Shown: one piece after another, positions 42,242 through 51,200 of the stretch
Layout: each line of letters begins with the position of its first letter
Position numbering within the stretch: the first letter of the stretch is position 1
Source: an uncultured Verrucomicrobiota bacterium
GTDB lineage: Bacteria; Verrucomicrobiota; Verrucomicrobiia; Opitutales; Opitutaceae
Length of the DNA stretch: 64,000 nt
Reading direction: 5' to 3'
NCBI GenBank assembly: GCA_913058185.1
Contig: CAJXQX010000003.1
Location: 43,592-107,591 of the forward strand
The notes under the pieces: model-generated
What the model was told of the DNA's origin: nothing
Databases searched by the model: none
Seen by the model: only the letters and a program-made list of their open reading frames with translations
Made by a program: the position numbers and the translations under genes

Positions 42242-43741
42242 TCATTCGTGTGGAATGGGGGCATTTTTCCCGATGACTTCACCTTCCCAGACCGCTGACT
42301 TGTCGTAGTAAGTGAGCACGCGGGAGGCGCTCCCGGCTACGGGGCCGTTATTGATTTTTGGTATCCACTTTTTTAGATCGCGAGCTACGCCCTTTTTTTG
42401 CGATGCGAGATTCGTCCATTCGTGAGGGTCTCCAACAATGTCGTAGAGCTCTTCGGATCCGTCGACGTAGCGAATATAGCGCCACTTTTCCGTGACGACG
42501 GAGAAGTTGCCTTGGTTGTGGGAAGTGATCGCGGGTCGCTCGCGAGGCGCCTGCGGGTTTTCCAGCTGCGGCGTCAGACTGAGTCCTTCGAGATGGTCGA
42601 GAGTCGGCAGCTTGCAGAGATCAACGAGAGTGGGGTAGATGTCTAGGAGCTCAGCCGGTCGGTTTGACTTTCCGCCTTCATTCACGCCGGGTCCGGCGAA
42701 GATGAGCGGCACGCGAGTCGAGCGTCGCCAGAGGGTGTTTTTCCCAGTGATGAGCTTTTCGCCGAGGTGGTAGCCGTGGTCGCTCCAGAGAACGATGATG
42801 GTATTGTCCTTTTTACCGGATTTCTCGAGGGCCTCCAGAATGCGTCCGACTTGGCTGTCGACGAAGCTGGTCGAGGCCATGTAGGACCGGACAAGGTTGA
42901 TGGCTTGGTCGTTTTCTTCGATCCACTTTTGGCGCGGTTCGGGCAGTCTCCAGTGTATCCACCAGGAGGAATGTGACGTGTCGTCGCGATCGTCCTTGGG
43001 CATGGGGGGTAGCACCGAGGCGTCATCGGGGTAGAGGTCGAACCATTTTTGGGTCGCGTAGCAGGGGACATGAGGGAGGAAAAATCCTGCAGCGAGGAAG
43101 AAGGGTTTATCGTCCGGCATATTTTCCAACTGCTCGATGGCCCGCGAAGCTACGTCGTAATCGCCTTTTTGGGTGTCGTCATTGTCGTCCGGCCAGACGC
43201 CCCAGTCCATGAGCGGGTGGTTGCCGAAAGGGGTATCGGGAATGAGCTTTTCAGGTGGTTTCGAACCGACGCCTCCTCGAGAGCCCCAGTGCTGGAATTC
43301 CGGATTTTCAGTATCGGCGGGTTGCGAGCGGATGCTGTGGTAGATTTTCCCGTTGCTGTAGCTTTCGTAACCGTTGGCGACGAAATGCTGCGGAAGGGCC
43401 ACGTGGTCCGCCCATTGAGGCACGGTGCGAAACCAGGGTTTCAGTCCGTGAATCCCAGTCGTGCTGGGCCGTAGTCCGAGCATGAGGCTGGTCCGTGAAG
43501 GATTGCAAAGAGGGGCCTGGCAATGAGCGTTGGTGAAGAGCGTGCCCCGAGCAGCCAGTCGATCAATATTCGGCGTTTGGACCATGGGGTGTGAATCCAA
43601 GCATCCGATCCAATCGTTTTGATCATCAATCGCGATGAAGAGAACGTTAGGCTTGTCCTGTTGGGAGGAAGCGCTCTGGGCTGCTTGTGAGCCGAGGGTA
43701 ATAGAGCACAGAGAGATCAGAAGGAGGGGTAACGATTTCAC
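42242..43741 (-). CDS. Exported type I sulfatase, iduronate-2-sulfatase-like
   Basis: A 499-residue sulfatase with signal peptide (MKSLPLLLISLCSITLGSQA). Metal ligands are in IAIDDQNDW (39-40), formylglycine Cys79 is in PLCNPSRTSLMLGLRPS, and later blocks are FFLPHVPCYATQKW and IVLWSDHGYHLGEK. The 'GLRPSTTG' extension and WSDHGYHLGE are features of iduronate-2-sulfatase-type enzymes (S1 subfamily inferred). The likely target is a sulfate ester on an exported or imported oligosaccharide. It is downstream of another sulfatase gene, with a repeat-rich gap between them. Confidence 0.92.
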   Translation of the reverse strand: MKSLPLLLISLCSITLGSQAAQSASSQQDKPNVLFIAIDDQNDWIGCLDSHPMVQTPNIDRLAARGTLFTNAHCQAPLCNPSRTSLMLGLRPSTTGIHGLKPWFRTVPQWADHVALPQHFVANGYESYSNGKIYHSIRSQPADTENPEFQHWGSRGGVGSKPPEKLIPDTPFGNHPLMDWGVWPDDNDDTQKGDYDVASRAIEQLENMPDDKPFFLAAGFFLPHVPCYATQKWFDLYPDDASVLPPMPKDDRDDTSHSSWWIHWRLPEPRQKWIEENDQAINLVRSYMASTSFVDSQVGRILEALEKSGKKDNTIIVLWSDHGYHLGEKLITGKNTLWRRSTRVPLIFAGPGVNEGGKSNRPAELLDIYPTLVDLCKLPTLDHLEGLSLTPQLENPQAPRERPAITSHNQGNFSVVTEKWRYIRYVDGSEELYDIVGDPHEWTNLASQKKGVARDLKKWIPKINNGPVAGSASRVLTYYDKSAVWEGEVIGKNAPIPHE

Positions 43742-43898
43742 CTAGAAACCAAGTCCGAGGATTCCGGTAGGGACAACCCCAATGCTACCTGGGGTTACGG
43801 AGGGGATGAATTTTGGCAGACTGAAGGAAGGCGGGGTCAGCTTTGGTGGATAAGTCAGCTCTCGGGCGAAAGTCTTCTTGGAACTTGATACTTGATAC

Positions 43899-43927
43899 TT
43901 GTTACTTCGCGCGCATCAGCGCGCGCT
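43899..43927. repeat. 29-base direct repeat with internal GC hairpin (copy 1)
   Basis: The 29 bases at 43899-43927 recur exactly at 43999-44027, an offset of exactly 100. Each copy contains CGCGCGC-atca-GCGCGCG, a stable hairpin. Confidence 0.85.
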
Positions 43928-43955
43928 CGGCCTGACCCCGGCGGTCGGTTTCTGC

Positions 43956-43982
43956 GTCTTGTTACTTGTTACCTGATACTTG
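43956..43982. repeat. 27-base dispersed repeat, TTGTTACTTGTTACCTGATA family (copy 1)
   Basis: The 27 bases at 43956-43982 are identical to 53396-53422, almost 9.5 kb away. Shorter TTGATACTTGATACTTG-like units lie just to the left (43881-43900). Both copies sit immediately 3' of minus-strand genes. Confidence 0.85.
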
Positions 43983-43998
43983 GCACTTCGCGTAGCGT

Positions 43999-44027
43999 TT
44001 GTTACTTCGCGCGCATCAGCGCGCGCT
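43999..44027. repeat. 29-base direct repeat with internal GC hairpin (copy 2)
   Basis: Exact second copy of 43899-43927. It ends three bases before the sulfatase stop codon (44030), so the hairpin could act as that gene's terminator on the minus strand. Confidence 0.85.
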
Positions 44028-44029
44028 TG

Positions 44030-45679
44030 TTATTTCGCGGCAACGGTTTGAACCGTTGCGGGGGCGACATTTACATCGCCTTTGGCTAGGGTGACGAGGC
44101 GTTGGCATTCGGCGCGGAGTTCAGCGAGCTTGGCGATGTAGGCGGGTCGGTCGGCGAGGTTAGTGGTTTCCTTGGGGTCGGACGCTAGGTGGAAAAGTTC
44201 TTCGTAGACGGGTTGCTCTCCTTTGATCGAGGAGGTGAGCCATTGCGCATAGTGATCGGCCTGACTCGGGGTCACGACGTAAGGGGTTTTCGTGGTGACG
44301 TTAGCGAATTGGGTGCGGTCGTTTTTGAAGTAGCGGATGTATTTCCACGCTTTGGTGCGCACGCTTTCGATGCGGGGGTTGCCGAAGTAGGTGGACCACA
44401 GGTTTTCGGCGAAACTGGAGTTGCGTAGATCGGTGGACCGACCCTCGACAAGCGGGCGCAGACTGAGGCCTTGCATGGTCTCGGGAGCGTTGGCGCCGGC
44501 GTAGTCGAGGAGGGTGGGAGCAATGTCCACGGACTCGGTGAGAGCCATAGAACGGCGACCCCGTTGCGCGGCGGGAACACGAGGATCGTAGATGATGAGG
44601 GGCACCTTGAGGCAGGATTCGTAGTTGAGCGCCTTTCCGCCAAGGCCGAATTCGCCGCGCATCATCCCGTGATCGGAGGTGAAGACGATAATGGTATTTT
44701 CGGCTTCGTCGAGTTGCTCGAGGGTTTTGCGGATCGCTCCGACAAAGCGATCGATGCCGGTGATGGTTTGGGTTTTACGGACCAGTCTCTCGGTTAGTTT
44801 CTCAGGGGTGTCGACGTAGTCGTAGATGCCTTGTCGGAAGTCGGTGTGGAGCACCTCAACGGGCAACTTTGGGGTGTCGATGTGTTCGCGGGAGACGTAG
44901 GTGGAGGGGAATGTGAGCTCACCCAGTCGGTCGCGATAGGTGGTGCGGTAGAGCGCGTCGTCGGTGGGCCGCAGCTGCATGGTTCCCGTGCTGGAGCCGT
45001 GCGGTAGATTCAGTGCGATGGACAGGGCAAAGGGTTGATCCTGGGGTCGTTCTTGGAGGAACGATTTAGCGCCCGTGATGAAACCTTCGGCGGAGTTGAG
45101 GAAGCTTTGCACCCCTTCGCCGATCACCTCGAGTTGGGTGTCGGATTCCGCATGTTGGAAAATATCGTGTCGCTCTTTCGGGTAGAAACTAAGGTGGCCG
45201 TGGCCAGCATACCAGTAGTCGAAGCTGTTTTCGATGATGCCGGTTTTGTAGCCCTGTTCGCCGATTGGGACATGATTCTTACCGACGTAACCGGTGAAAT
45301 AGCCGGCCTCGCGTAGCTTTACGGGATAGCTTTGGCCCCAGGCTTCGGGAGCCATCGCAGTGCCCGAGTTGAAGTTTACTCCGTGGTGGCGTTCGTATTG
45401 ACCGAGGAAGTAACAGGTGCGGCTGGGCGTGCAGATGGCGCTGTTGACCGAAGCGTTGGTGAACAGCACACCGTCGGCCGCGAGTTGGTCGAGGCTGGGC
45501 GTGTTAACGAGTCCGTCGCCGGTCACCCCGAGGGTGTCGTAGCGTTGGTCATCGGTGAGGATGAAAATGATGTTCGGTCGTTCGGCGGTGGCGACAGTCC
45601 CAAGCGAGAGTGCTAGAATCAAGCAGTGGATGAGGTTGGGGGAGTGCCGAAAAAACGGAACGTTGGAAAGGTAACGCAT
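44030..45679 (-). CDS. Exported type I sulfatase
   Basis: A 549-residue sulfatase with a hydrophobic leader (LIHCLILALSLGTVA). Metal ligands are in ILTDDQRYDTLG (43-44), formylglycine Cys83 is in AICTPSRTCYFLGQYERHHG, and later blocks include YVGKNHVPIGEQ and VFTSDHGMMRGEFGLGGK. The GQYERHHGVNF and YVGKNHVP variants set it apart from the other four sulfatases in the window. It is downstream of the DUF2271-like membrane protein and upstream of the iduronate-sulfatase-like gene. Its 3' end abuts the hairpin repeat. Confidence 0.92.
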   Translation of the reverse strand: MRYLSNVPFFRHSPNLIHCLILALSLGTVATAERPNIIFILTDDQRYDTLGVTGDGLVNTPSLDQLAADGVLFTNASVNSAICTPSRTCYFLGQYERHHGVNFNSGTAMAPEAWGQSYPVKLREAGYFTGYVGKNHVPIGEQGYKTGIIENSFDYWYAGHGHLSFYPKERHDIFQHAESDTQLEVIGEGVQSFLNSAEGFITGAKSFLQERPQDQPFALSIALNLPHGSSTGTMQLRPTDDALYRTTYRDRLGELTFPSTYVSREHIDTPKLPVEVLHTDFRQGIYDYVDTPEKLTERLVRKTQTITGIDRFVGAIRKTLEQLDEAENTIIVFTSDHGMMRGEFGLGGKALNYESCLKVPLIIYDPRVPAAQRGRRSMALTESVDIAPTLLDYAGANAPETMQGLSLRPLVEGRSTDLRNSSFAENLWSTYFGNPRIESVRTKAWKYIRYFKNDRTQFANVTTKTPYVVTPSQADHYAQWLTSSIKGEQPVYEELFHLASDPKETTNLADRPAYIAKLAELRAECQRLVTLAKGDVNVAPATVQTVAAK

Positions 45680-45763
45680 GATGAGAGGAGATAAGGGGAA
45701 CCGAATCGTGCAGAAGCGAAGATCGTGTTAAAAAAGTTCGTCCGACTTTTAGGAGTTAGAGGC

Positions 45764-46828
45764 TCAGTCTGAATCAACCGCAGGCTTTTGGACGCGGACG
45801 AGGACCTTTTCGATGATCTCTCGGGCGGTCGTGATCTCATCGAGATTGTAGTAAACGGGGCCGCTTTGTTGACTGTTGCTGCCGCCTTGGCCCGCCAGTT
45901 CCAGTAGGTAGTATTTTTGATCACCCTGCGGCTCGATAAACGCGCTGTAGTAAAGCGAAGGTTGGCCGATGCCGGGCCGGGTATAACCCGAGGCGGACTC
46001 CGCTTGGTCTGCGTGGTAAAACGCATTGGGATCGCCGGGCGCATTGACCTCGACGCAGAGGTAAAACCCCTCGGGCTCATCGACGAGGTTGTCTTGGATA
46101 GAGAAGCTGTGGTCCGGAGTAGCGCCGGCATAGGTATCGACTTCGCCGGAGGGCGAAACGCCGGAAAGAAGAGTGAATTGATTCCGCCAAATCGGCAAGA
46201 TGTCGACGCGCGCTTGTCGGTTATCGGCCCATTGCGGGTCCTCGGAGTAGGCGCTGGTTTCGGAAAGGAAAAACGTTTCGATCAACGTGCCGGATCGGGT
46301 TTCCGCCCACACGGCAATTTGAGTGCGGCCCTCGGTGTCGGGGAAGGAGTGCTCGGGATCGAAGGCGCGTCCCCATTCAATCTCAATCATGAGTGACGCC
46401 TGATCCGTTGCCTGGCGTTTGATTTCCGATTTTGTCGGAAGGTGCCGAATGGCGGTGTCGTTTTCCGGACGGAAGATGATGGCCCGGTTTTTGGCCTCGT
46501 GACCGAGTGCCAACAGTTGCGGCACGGGCTTCCAGCGGAAGAAACACGCGAGCAGCAGATAGACACACGGGATGAGGGTGTAGAGGAGGTAGCGCCATGC
46601 TTGGCCGCGCGGTTGGGGAGCCGTTGCTTTTTTGGGCTGGGTCAGCATGCGTTTGAAGTAACCCAGTCGGGCTACTAAATGCATGCCGACGAGGAGTAGC
46701 ACCACTGAGCCGAACACAACGTGGATACTCGTAACGACGAGACTGAACGGCTCGAAGAACCGCAGGAAGGCACTCCCTACCAGTATCGCGAATGCGAAGA
46801 GGAGGGCGAAATTGACGTAGTGCTTCAT
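45764..46828 (-). CDS. Membrane protein with DUF4405-like helices and a DUF2271-like domain
   Basis: A 354-residue protein from ATG 46828 (a TTG at 46861 would add 11 residues). Three hydrophobic helices (NFALLFAFAILVGSAFL, VVTSIHVVFGSVVLLLVGMHLV, YLLYTLIPCVYLLLACFF) carry two His residues in a layout like DUF4405 or heme-binding cytochrome b subunits. The rest resembles DUF2271: IEIEWGRAFD, RTQIAVWAETRSGTLIETFFL and KYYLLELAGQGGS. It may be a membrane electron-transfer or anchoring partner for the FAD oxidoreductase just upstream (inference). Confidence 0.72.
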   Translation of the reverse strand: MKHYVNFALLFAFAILVGSAFLRFFEPFSLVVTSIHVVFGSVVLLLVGMHLVARLGYFKRMLTQPKKATAPQPRGQAWRYLLYTLIPCVYLLLACFFRWKPVPQLLALGHEAKNRAIIFRPENDTAIRHLPTKSEIKRQATDQASLMIEIEWGRAFDPEHSFPDTEGRTQIAVWAETRSGTLIETFFLSETSAYSEDPQWADNRQARVDILPIWRNQFTLLSGVSPSGEVDTYAGATPDHSFSIQDNLVDEPEGFYLCVEVNAPGDPNAFYHADQAESASGYTRPGIGQPSLYYSAFIEPQGDQKYYLLELAGQGGSNSQQSGPVYYNLDEITTAREIIEKVLVRVQKPAVDSD

Positions 46829-46873
46829 CGCGAAAGATTGGACCCACTGGCGACACGCCAAGCAGATCGATTC

Positions 46874-48700
46874 CTACGCTGGGTAGCCGCAGAGCTGACG
46901 CAATTCCGTTATGTGATCGGAGCCTACCTTGGCGGGGTCGACCGCGTGCTTTTTGCAAAGCGCGGCAGCGAAGCCCGTGGCAACGCCCATTTGGCCGCAG
47001 GTGTTCATCACGCGCGGGCCACCTAAGCCGACGTGCGAGCAACTGAAGCAGCGTCCGGCCATTTGCATGTTGGCAATGTTGGCCGAGTAGAGCGAGCGGT
47101 AGGGAATGTAGTAGAAACCATTTTTTGGTTTCAGGAACAGCGCCTCGGAAAGGAAATCCTCCGGTCGACCGAGTAGCTTCTCCTGATAGTGCACATCGAT
47201 CGAGCGTTTTTCGGTCACGACGGCATCAGGGAATTCAACGGATTCGCGGGCGTCGACACCGGTGAAAATATGCGGGCCGATGAAGCGACGGGATTCCCGT
47301 TTGCCGGCGTTGAAGGCGATCCACACCAGTTCGAGGTTCCGATATTGGGGCCGTTGAATCGTGTTGGCGTAGGTGCCATAAATCGCCCGGAACATGTGGT
47401 CCCGAATCGTCTCGGCGTCTTCGATTTGGTGGAGGCTATCCTTGGAGAACTCCCATTGCCATTCACCCTTGGGGGAGACGTGGTCTTTGGCGACCGGTTT
47501 GGCCCAAGGAACCGAGGGGAACGAAACCCGGCGATTGGTCTCTTTCGTATTCCAAAGCACGCTGGATCCCATCACGCGGTTGTCGGGCTTTTCTGGTGAC
47601 CATAACTCACCGTGCTGAGCCCATTCCTCGCCATACTTGTGTTTGGATTCGCGACCGTAGCTGAACTTCGCTCCCGCCTTCTCGCCGAGCCAACCATCGC
47701 CCGTGCAGTCGATGAACTGAGGGGCGGAGAATTTCCGCATGTTACCATTTGCCGCCTCATGGACCTCGATAGAGCGGATGCGATTTCCGTCGGTCTCTAC
47801 GGAAACGAGACAGTGGTTGAGAAAAATATCCACGTGGGTCGCCGCCGACATGTTTTTCATGCGCTTCTGATCAGCGTCGATTGCTTCCGGATCCCCGTTG
47901 GGATAATGCGGCGTATCGATCTGCTTCATGATCTTTTCCGCCATGCCGTGAATACCCTCGGTGTGCACGCGGATCTCGCCACTCGCGTTGCCTCCGAGTA
48001 CAGGGCGATTTTGGATGAGCGCGGTCTTTACCCCGCGTTCGTTGGCCGCGAGGGCAGCGGCGCAGCCCGAAATACCACCGCCGACGATGATCAAATCATA
48101 GGAGCCCTCGTCGATGACATCGGAGGAAAGCCCGACCTTACGGCGACGCCATCCGGGCAACACATCACGATCGATCGGCGGGGTGTCGTTGGCGTCTTTA
48201 CTGAAATAGACGGCAGAGCAACGGCCCTCGAATCCGGTCAAATCTTGGAGTGAAATGGTGGAGTGAAGATGATCGTCTTCGCTGACGTCCACGGTTCCGC
48301 CGGATTGCCAAGTCCAACCCGGTTTCGTGCCGAACGTGGTATCGAGCGTGGTGTCGTTGAGTTTGACTTTAAATTGGCCGGGTGAGTCCCAGGCGCCGGG
48401 GCACCAATCCTTCGTTAGCACCCAAGTGTGGTAGCGACCGGCGGAGGGGAACTCGACGCTGGCGACCGCGTCCGGGACGGACTGACCGAGGCCGTGAGCG
48501 AGCAGATAACTGAAGCCGAGATAGTTCTCGAATTGGGTGTCCACTTTCCAGCCACCCAACCGGCCAAAGAACGCGGTTTCAACCAGCACAGATTTGCGGT
48601 CGAGAGATGAGGCGATTTGGCCGAAAAGAGGGTGGGAGGCGAGAAAGGCGGTCGATCCGGCGGCCATCTGGCCGATGAAGGCTCTGCGGGGTAGTGTCAT
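46874..48700 (-). CDS. Tat-exported FAD-dependent oxidoreductase with N-terminal carbohydrate-binding-like domain
   Basis: A 608-residue protein with a twin-arginine-type leader (MTLPRRAFIGQMAAG). Residues ~40-200 form a beta-rich domain (SAGRYHTWVLTKDW). The FAD part starts YDLIIVGGGISGCAAALAANE and continues LGGNASGEIRVH, FIDCTGDGWLGEKAG, and ends GPRVMNTCGQMGVATGFAAALC, the family's closing motif. FAD_oxidored-family proteins of this kind are common beside sulfatases in planctomycetes and verrucomicrobia; their substrates are mostly unknown. It is the first gene of the minus-strand run and is followed by the DUF2271-like membrane protein. Confidence 0.87.
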   Translation of the reverse strand: MTLPRRAFIGQMAAGSTAFLASHPLFGQIASSLDRKSVLVETAFFGRLGGWKVDTQFENYLGFSYLLAHGLGQSVPDAVASVEFPSAGRYHTWVLTKDWCPGAWDSPGQFKVKLNDTTLDTTFGTKPGWTWQSGGTVDVSEDDHLHSTISLQDLTGFEGRCSAVYFSKDANDTPPIDRDVLPGWRRRKVGLSSDVIDEGSYDLIIVGGGISGCAAALAANERGVKTALIQNRPVLGGNASGEIRVHTEGIHGMAEKIMKQIDTPHYPNGDPEAIDADQKRMKNMSAATHVDIFLNHCLVSVETDGNRIRSIEVHEAANGNMRKFSAPQFIDCTGDGWLGEKAGAKFSYGRESKHKYGEEWAQHGELWSPEKPDNRVMGSSVLWNTKETNRRVSFPSVPWAKPVAKDHVSPKGEWQWEFSKDSLHQIEDAETIRDHMFRAIYGTYANTIQRPQYRNLELVWIAFNAGKRESRRFIGPHIFTGVDARESVEFPDAVVTEKRSIDVHYQEKLLGRPEDFLSEALFLKPKNGFYYIPYRSLYSANIANMQMAGRCFSCSHVGLGGPRVMNTCGQMGVATGFAAALCKKHAVDPAKVGSDHITELRQLCGYPA

Positions 48701-48985
48701 AGGGCAAAAAAGGGTTGTGACTGATTAACTCTTCATTCGTCCGCCGGGGCCAGAGTTTATCATTTACACCGTTGACCTAGATCGGCCTCCCGAGGGTGAG
48801 ATCATGTTCAATGACCTCGGGTAGATCGAGATGGTGCGATTGACCATTTCCTCCCAACGCGAGACGGAGGCGTGGATGGCCAGTTTTGGCGACGGTTTCG
48901 GTAAATCCGTTCGAACTTTCGCCGCTGCGGTTGTTTTGTGACATTGCCACCGGAGTGAACCCTCGCAGGCTGCTGTTTCTGTCCA

Positions 48986-49225
48986 GTGAACTCACCCCAG
49001 AACACTTCCTCCCGTCACCGTTTGAGCCGCATTCTCTTGGCGGTATTTTTCTTCGCCTTATTCATGGGGGCGGGGCCGGGATTGTATTTAGTCAATGACT
49101 ACGCTGCCGGCGGCGGCACCCTTTTGGGCATGCCGGCGCTCTACGCTTGGGCGGTAGGTTGGTGCGCGGTGGAATCAGGCGTCATCATCGCGGCTTATCT
49201 AACCGTCTGGAAATCAGAATCATGA
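48986..49225 (+). CDS. Small two-helix membrane protein (DUF3311-like), symporter partner
   Basis: A 79-residue protein from a GTG at 48986; no better in-frame start exists. It has two membrane helices, ILLAVFFFALFMGAGPGLYL and ALYAWAVGWCAVESGVIIAAYLTVW, linked by GGGTLLGMP. This layout resembles DUF3311 proteins, which are typically encoded just before an SSS symporter. Its stop overlaps the symporter start by 4 bases (ATGA), supporting coupled translation and a joint transporter complex. Family assignment is tentative. Confidence 0.75.
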   Translation: MNSPQNTSSRHRLSRILLAVFFFALFMGAGPGLYLVNDYAAGGGTLLGMPALYAWAVGWCAVESGVIIAAYLTVWKSES

Positions 49226-50895
49226 TGATTGCTCTACCCTTATTGGCGGCGATGGAGATGGGGCGAATTCCCGTGGTGGTTCTGCTCATCTACATGGCCG
49301 TATTACTGGGTTTGGGCGTGTTGGGCTACCTGAAGAGTCGGTCCTCCGAGGAGGATTATTATTTGGCGGGCCGGGGGCAGGGGGTGCTCGTCACGGTCCT
49401 GACTATCATGGCCACGTTTTTTTCCAGTGCCGCTATGTTGGGGATTCCTGGACTGATTTATCGAGATGGCACCGCGTTTCTATTCTTTGCGCTCAATCTT
49501 CCGGTGTCGGGAGCGGCGATCTATTTCATCGGTTCCCGGGTTCGCCGAATTGGCCAAGCCCGAGGATATGTGACTCCGGGTGATCTGGTGGCCGACTACT
49601 ACGGAGGTTCCCGTCTGCTCCGGATGCTCGTGGCGCTGGTAGGGTTTCTCTACGTGATTCCTTACATCATCATGCAGATCAAAGCGGGAGGGTATCTGGC
49701 TCAACGCCTGTTCCCGGACGCCGCCGGGCTCACCGTGTTCGGGCAGGAATACGGGGTGTTTGAGTTGGGCACGATCGCGCTCTCCGTCCTGACGATGTTG
49801 TATGTGTTGATCGGGGGCATGCGATCGGTGGCTTGGACCGATGTGATTCAAGGCGTGCTACTTTTGAGCGGCATGTTGGTTGCCGGTTTGGCGACGGTGA
49901 TGGCGATGGGGGGAGTGTCGGAGTATTTCACCGCGGTGCGCAGTCTACCGTCGGAGGCGTTATCCTTGCCGGGAGTGAGCGGCGCCTGGTCACCTTGGAA
50001 GCTACTGACCATCTGCATATTCGCCTCGTTATCGACCATGATCCAGCCAGGCCAGTGGATGCGTTATTACGCGGCCCGTTCGTCGCAGACGCTGAAGCGG
50101 AGTGCGTTGATTTTTGCTACCGTATTGCCGGGCTGCTTTTTGTTCGGCGTCATGTTGGTCGGCTTGGGCGCTCATGTGCTTTATCCGCCAGCGTTGGTTG
50201 ACGGGACATTGATGCCCCACGAAATGATCGGTGCGACCGCGGGAGACTTTGACCAAGTGGTGGTGGCGATGCTGCAGGAACATATTCCCCTGCTGTTGGG
50301 CGTGGGATTCGGCGCGGTTATGGTTTCGATCATTTTGGTTTCGGTCATGGCGGCCTCGATGAGCACGGCCGATAGTAACCTGCACGCACTGAGCGCGGTC
50401 TTAACGCGGGATATCTACGATCGGTTTATTCGACCCCAGGCCAGCGAACGGGAACGTGCTTGGTTCGGACGCGGAGTGATCGTGGTCGCGACCTTATTGG
50501 CACTTTGGCTGGTGGGGCTCGGTAGTGCGCCGGGGGAGTTCAATCCGCTCACGATGATCGCATCACTGATGTTTGTGGCCATGGCGTTTTCCGGTCAGCT
50601 GGTGCCTCTGGCGATCGATTGTTTGTTTCTACGCAAAGGGACTACGACGGGGGCGATCTGCGGGATATCCAGTGGAATTCTGGTCGTGCTGTTTTTTACC
50701 CCATTTCCGGCCATGATCGCGGGTGACGGGATCGCGAGTTCTTGGACAGGGCTGACCAAGTTGTTGAGTGGTTTGTTCGATATCGGATTTTGTGGAGCGG
50801 TGGTGAACACCCTGGTCTTTGTCGTGGTGAGCCGCTTTACGCGGCCATTACCGGCCGAGCATATCGCGGCCTTCGCGCGGGATGCCGATGGGTAG
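49222..50895 (+). CDS. Sodium:solute symporter (SSS family)
   Basis: A 557-residue membrane protein starting at ATG 49222. Features include SSEEDYYLAGRGQGVLVT, FFSSAAMLGIPG, YVTPGDLVADYYGG, VLIGGMRSVAWTDVIQG, the sodium-site helix SVMAASMSTADSNLHALS and DIYDRFIRP, all standard SSS landmarks of the PanF/proline type. The transported solute is unknown. It is paired with the small membrane protein upstream, and the two are divergent from the FAD oxidoreductase gene. Confidence 0.92.
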   Translation: MMIALPLLAAMEMGRIPVVVLLIYMAVLLGLGVLGYLKSRSSEEDYYLAGRGQGVLVTVLTIMATFFSSAAMLGIPGLIYRDGTAFLFFALNLPVSGAAIYFIGSRVRRIGQARGYVTPGDLVADYYGGSRLLRMLVALVGFLYVIPYIIMQIKAGGYLAQRLFPDAAGLTVFGQEYGVFELGTIALSVLTMLYVLIGGMRSVAWTDVIQGVLLLSGMLVAGLATVMAMGGVSEYFTAVRSLPSEALSLPGVSGAWSPWKLLTICIFASLSTMIQPGQWMRYYAARSSQTLKRSALIFATVLPGCFLFGVMLVGLGAHVLYPPALVDGTLMPHEMIGATAGDFDQVVVAMLQEHIPLLLGVGFGAVMVSIILVSVMAASMSTADSNLHALSAVLTRDIYDRFIRPQASERERAWFGRGVIVVATLLALWLVGLGSAPGEFNPLTMIASLMFVAMAFSGQLVPLAIDCLFLRKGTTTGAICGISSGILVVLFFTPFPAMIAGDGIASSWTGLTKLLSGLFDIGFCGAVVNTLVFVVVSRFTRPLPAEHIAAFARDADG

Positions 50896-51200
50896 CGACG
50901 GCATATAAACTGTTCAGCATCTCGATGGTTGTGGGTGTTCGTTCAGGCTGATTCTTTGGGATGACCTCAAAACCAATGAAACCTTGGCGGACTTTCAGTT
51001 CGAACGGCTGGATGAGCTCTATTGGCGGTTTACCCAGCCCTTGATCGTAGGAATGCACGGGGCTCCGGTTGATTTCCGCGCGGGGCACTCCACTGTCTTA
51101 TTTCTGGGCGAACCCCTCGCGGAAGGATCGCTCTACGAATTCCAAGTCTCACGACGGTTGGGGCAGATGCCTACAGATCTGAAGTAACTCGAATCAACCC
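50896..51200. other. Intergenic region between symporter and hydrolase genes
   Basis: About 300 bases between convergent genes; unlike the other convergent junctions I see no strong palindrome. It holds only the doubtful small frame at 50984-51187. Confidence 0.5.
50984..51187 (+). CDS. Doubtful small hypothetical protein
   Basis: A 67-residue frame from a TTG start, preceded in frame by further open sequence back to about 50909 without an ATG. Composition (RLDELYWRFTQPLIVGMHG, FLGEPLAEGSLYEFQV) looks protein-like but I recognise no family. It could be a gene remnant. No ribosome-binding site is evident. Confidence 0.3.
   Translation: MADFQFERLDELYWRFTQPLIVGMHGAPVDFRAGHSTVLFLGEPLAEGSLYEFQVSRRLGQMPTDLK

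Noticed and set aside
43881..44027. Possible CRISPR-like array from repeated TTGTTACTTG units
   Set aside because: The units are short, unevenly spaced and variable, there are no equal-length spacers, and no cas genes occur in the window.
48777..48995. Minus-strand 72-codon frame ending HHLDLPEVIEHDLTLGRPI, in the gap before the small membrane protein
   Set aside because: It looks somewhat protein-like at its C-terminal end but has no start signal, overlaps the divergent promoter region and matches no family I know. At most a remnant.
50837..51088. Minus-strand 83-codon frame overlapping the symporter end
   Set aside because: It lies antisense to the symporter C-terminus, has low-complexity basic composition and no plausible start signal.
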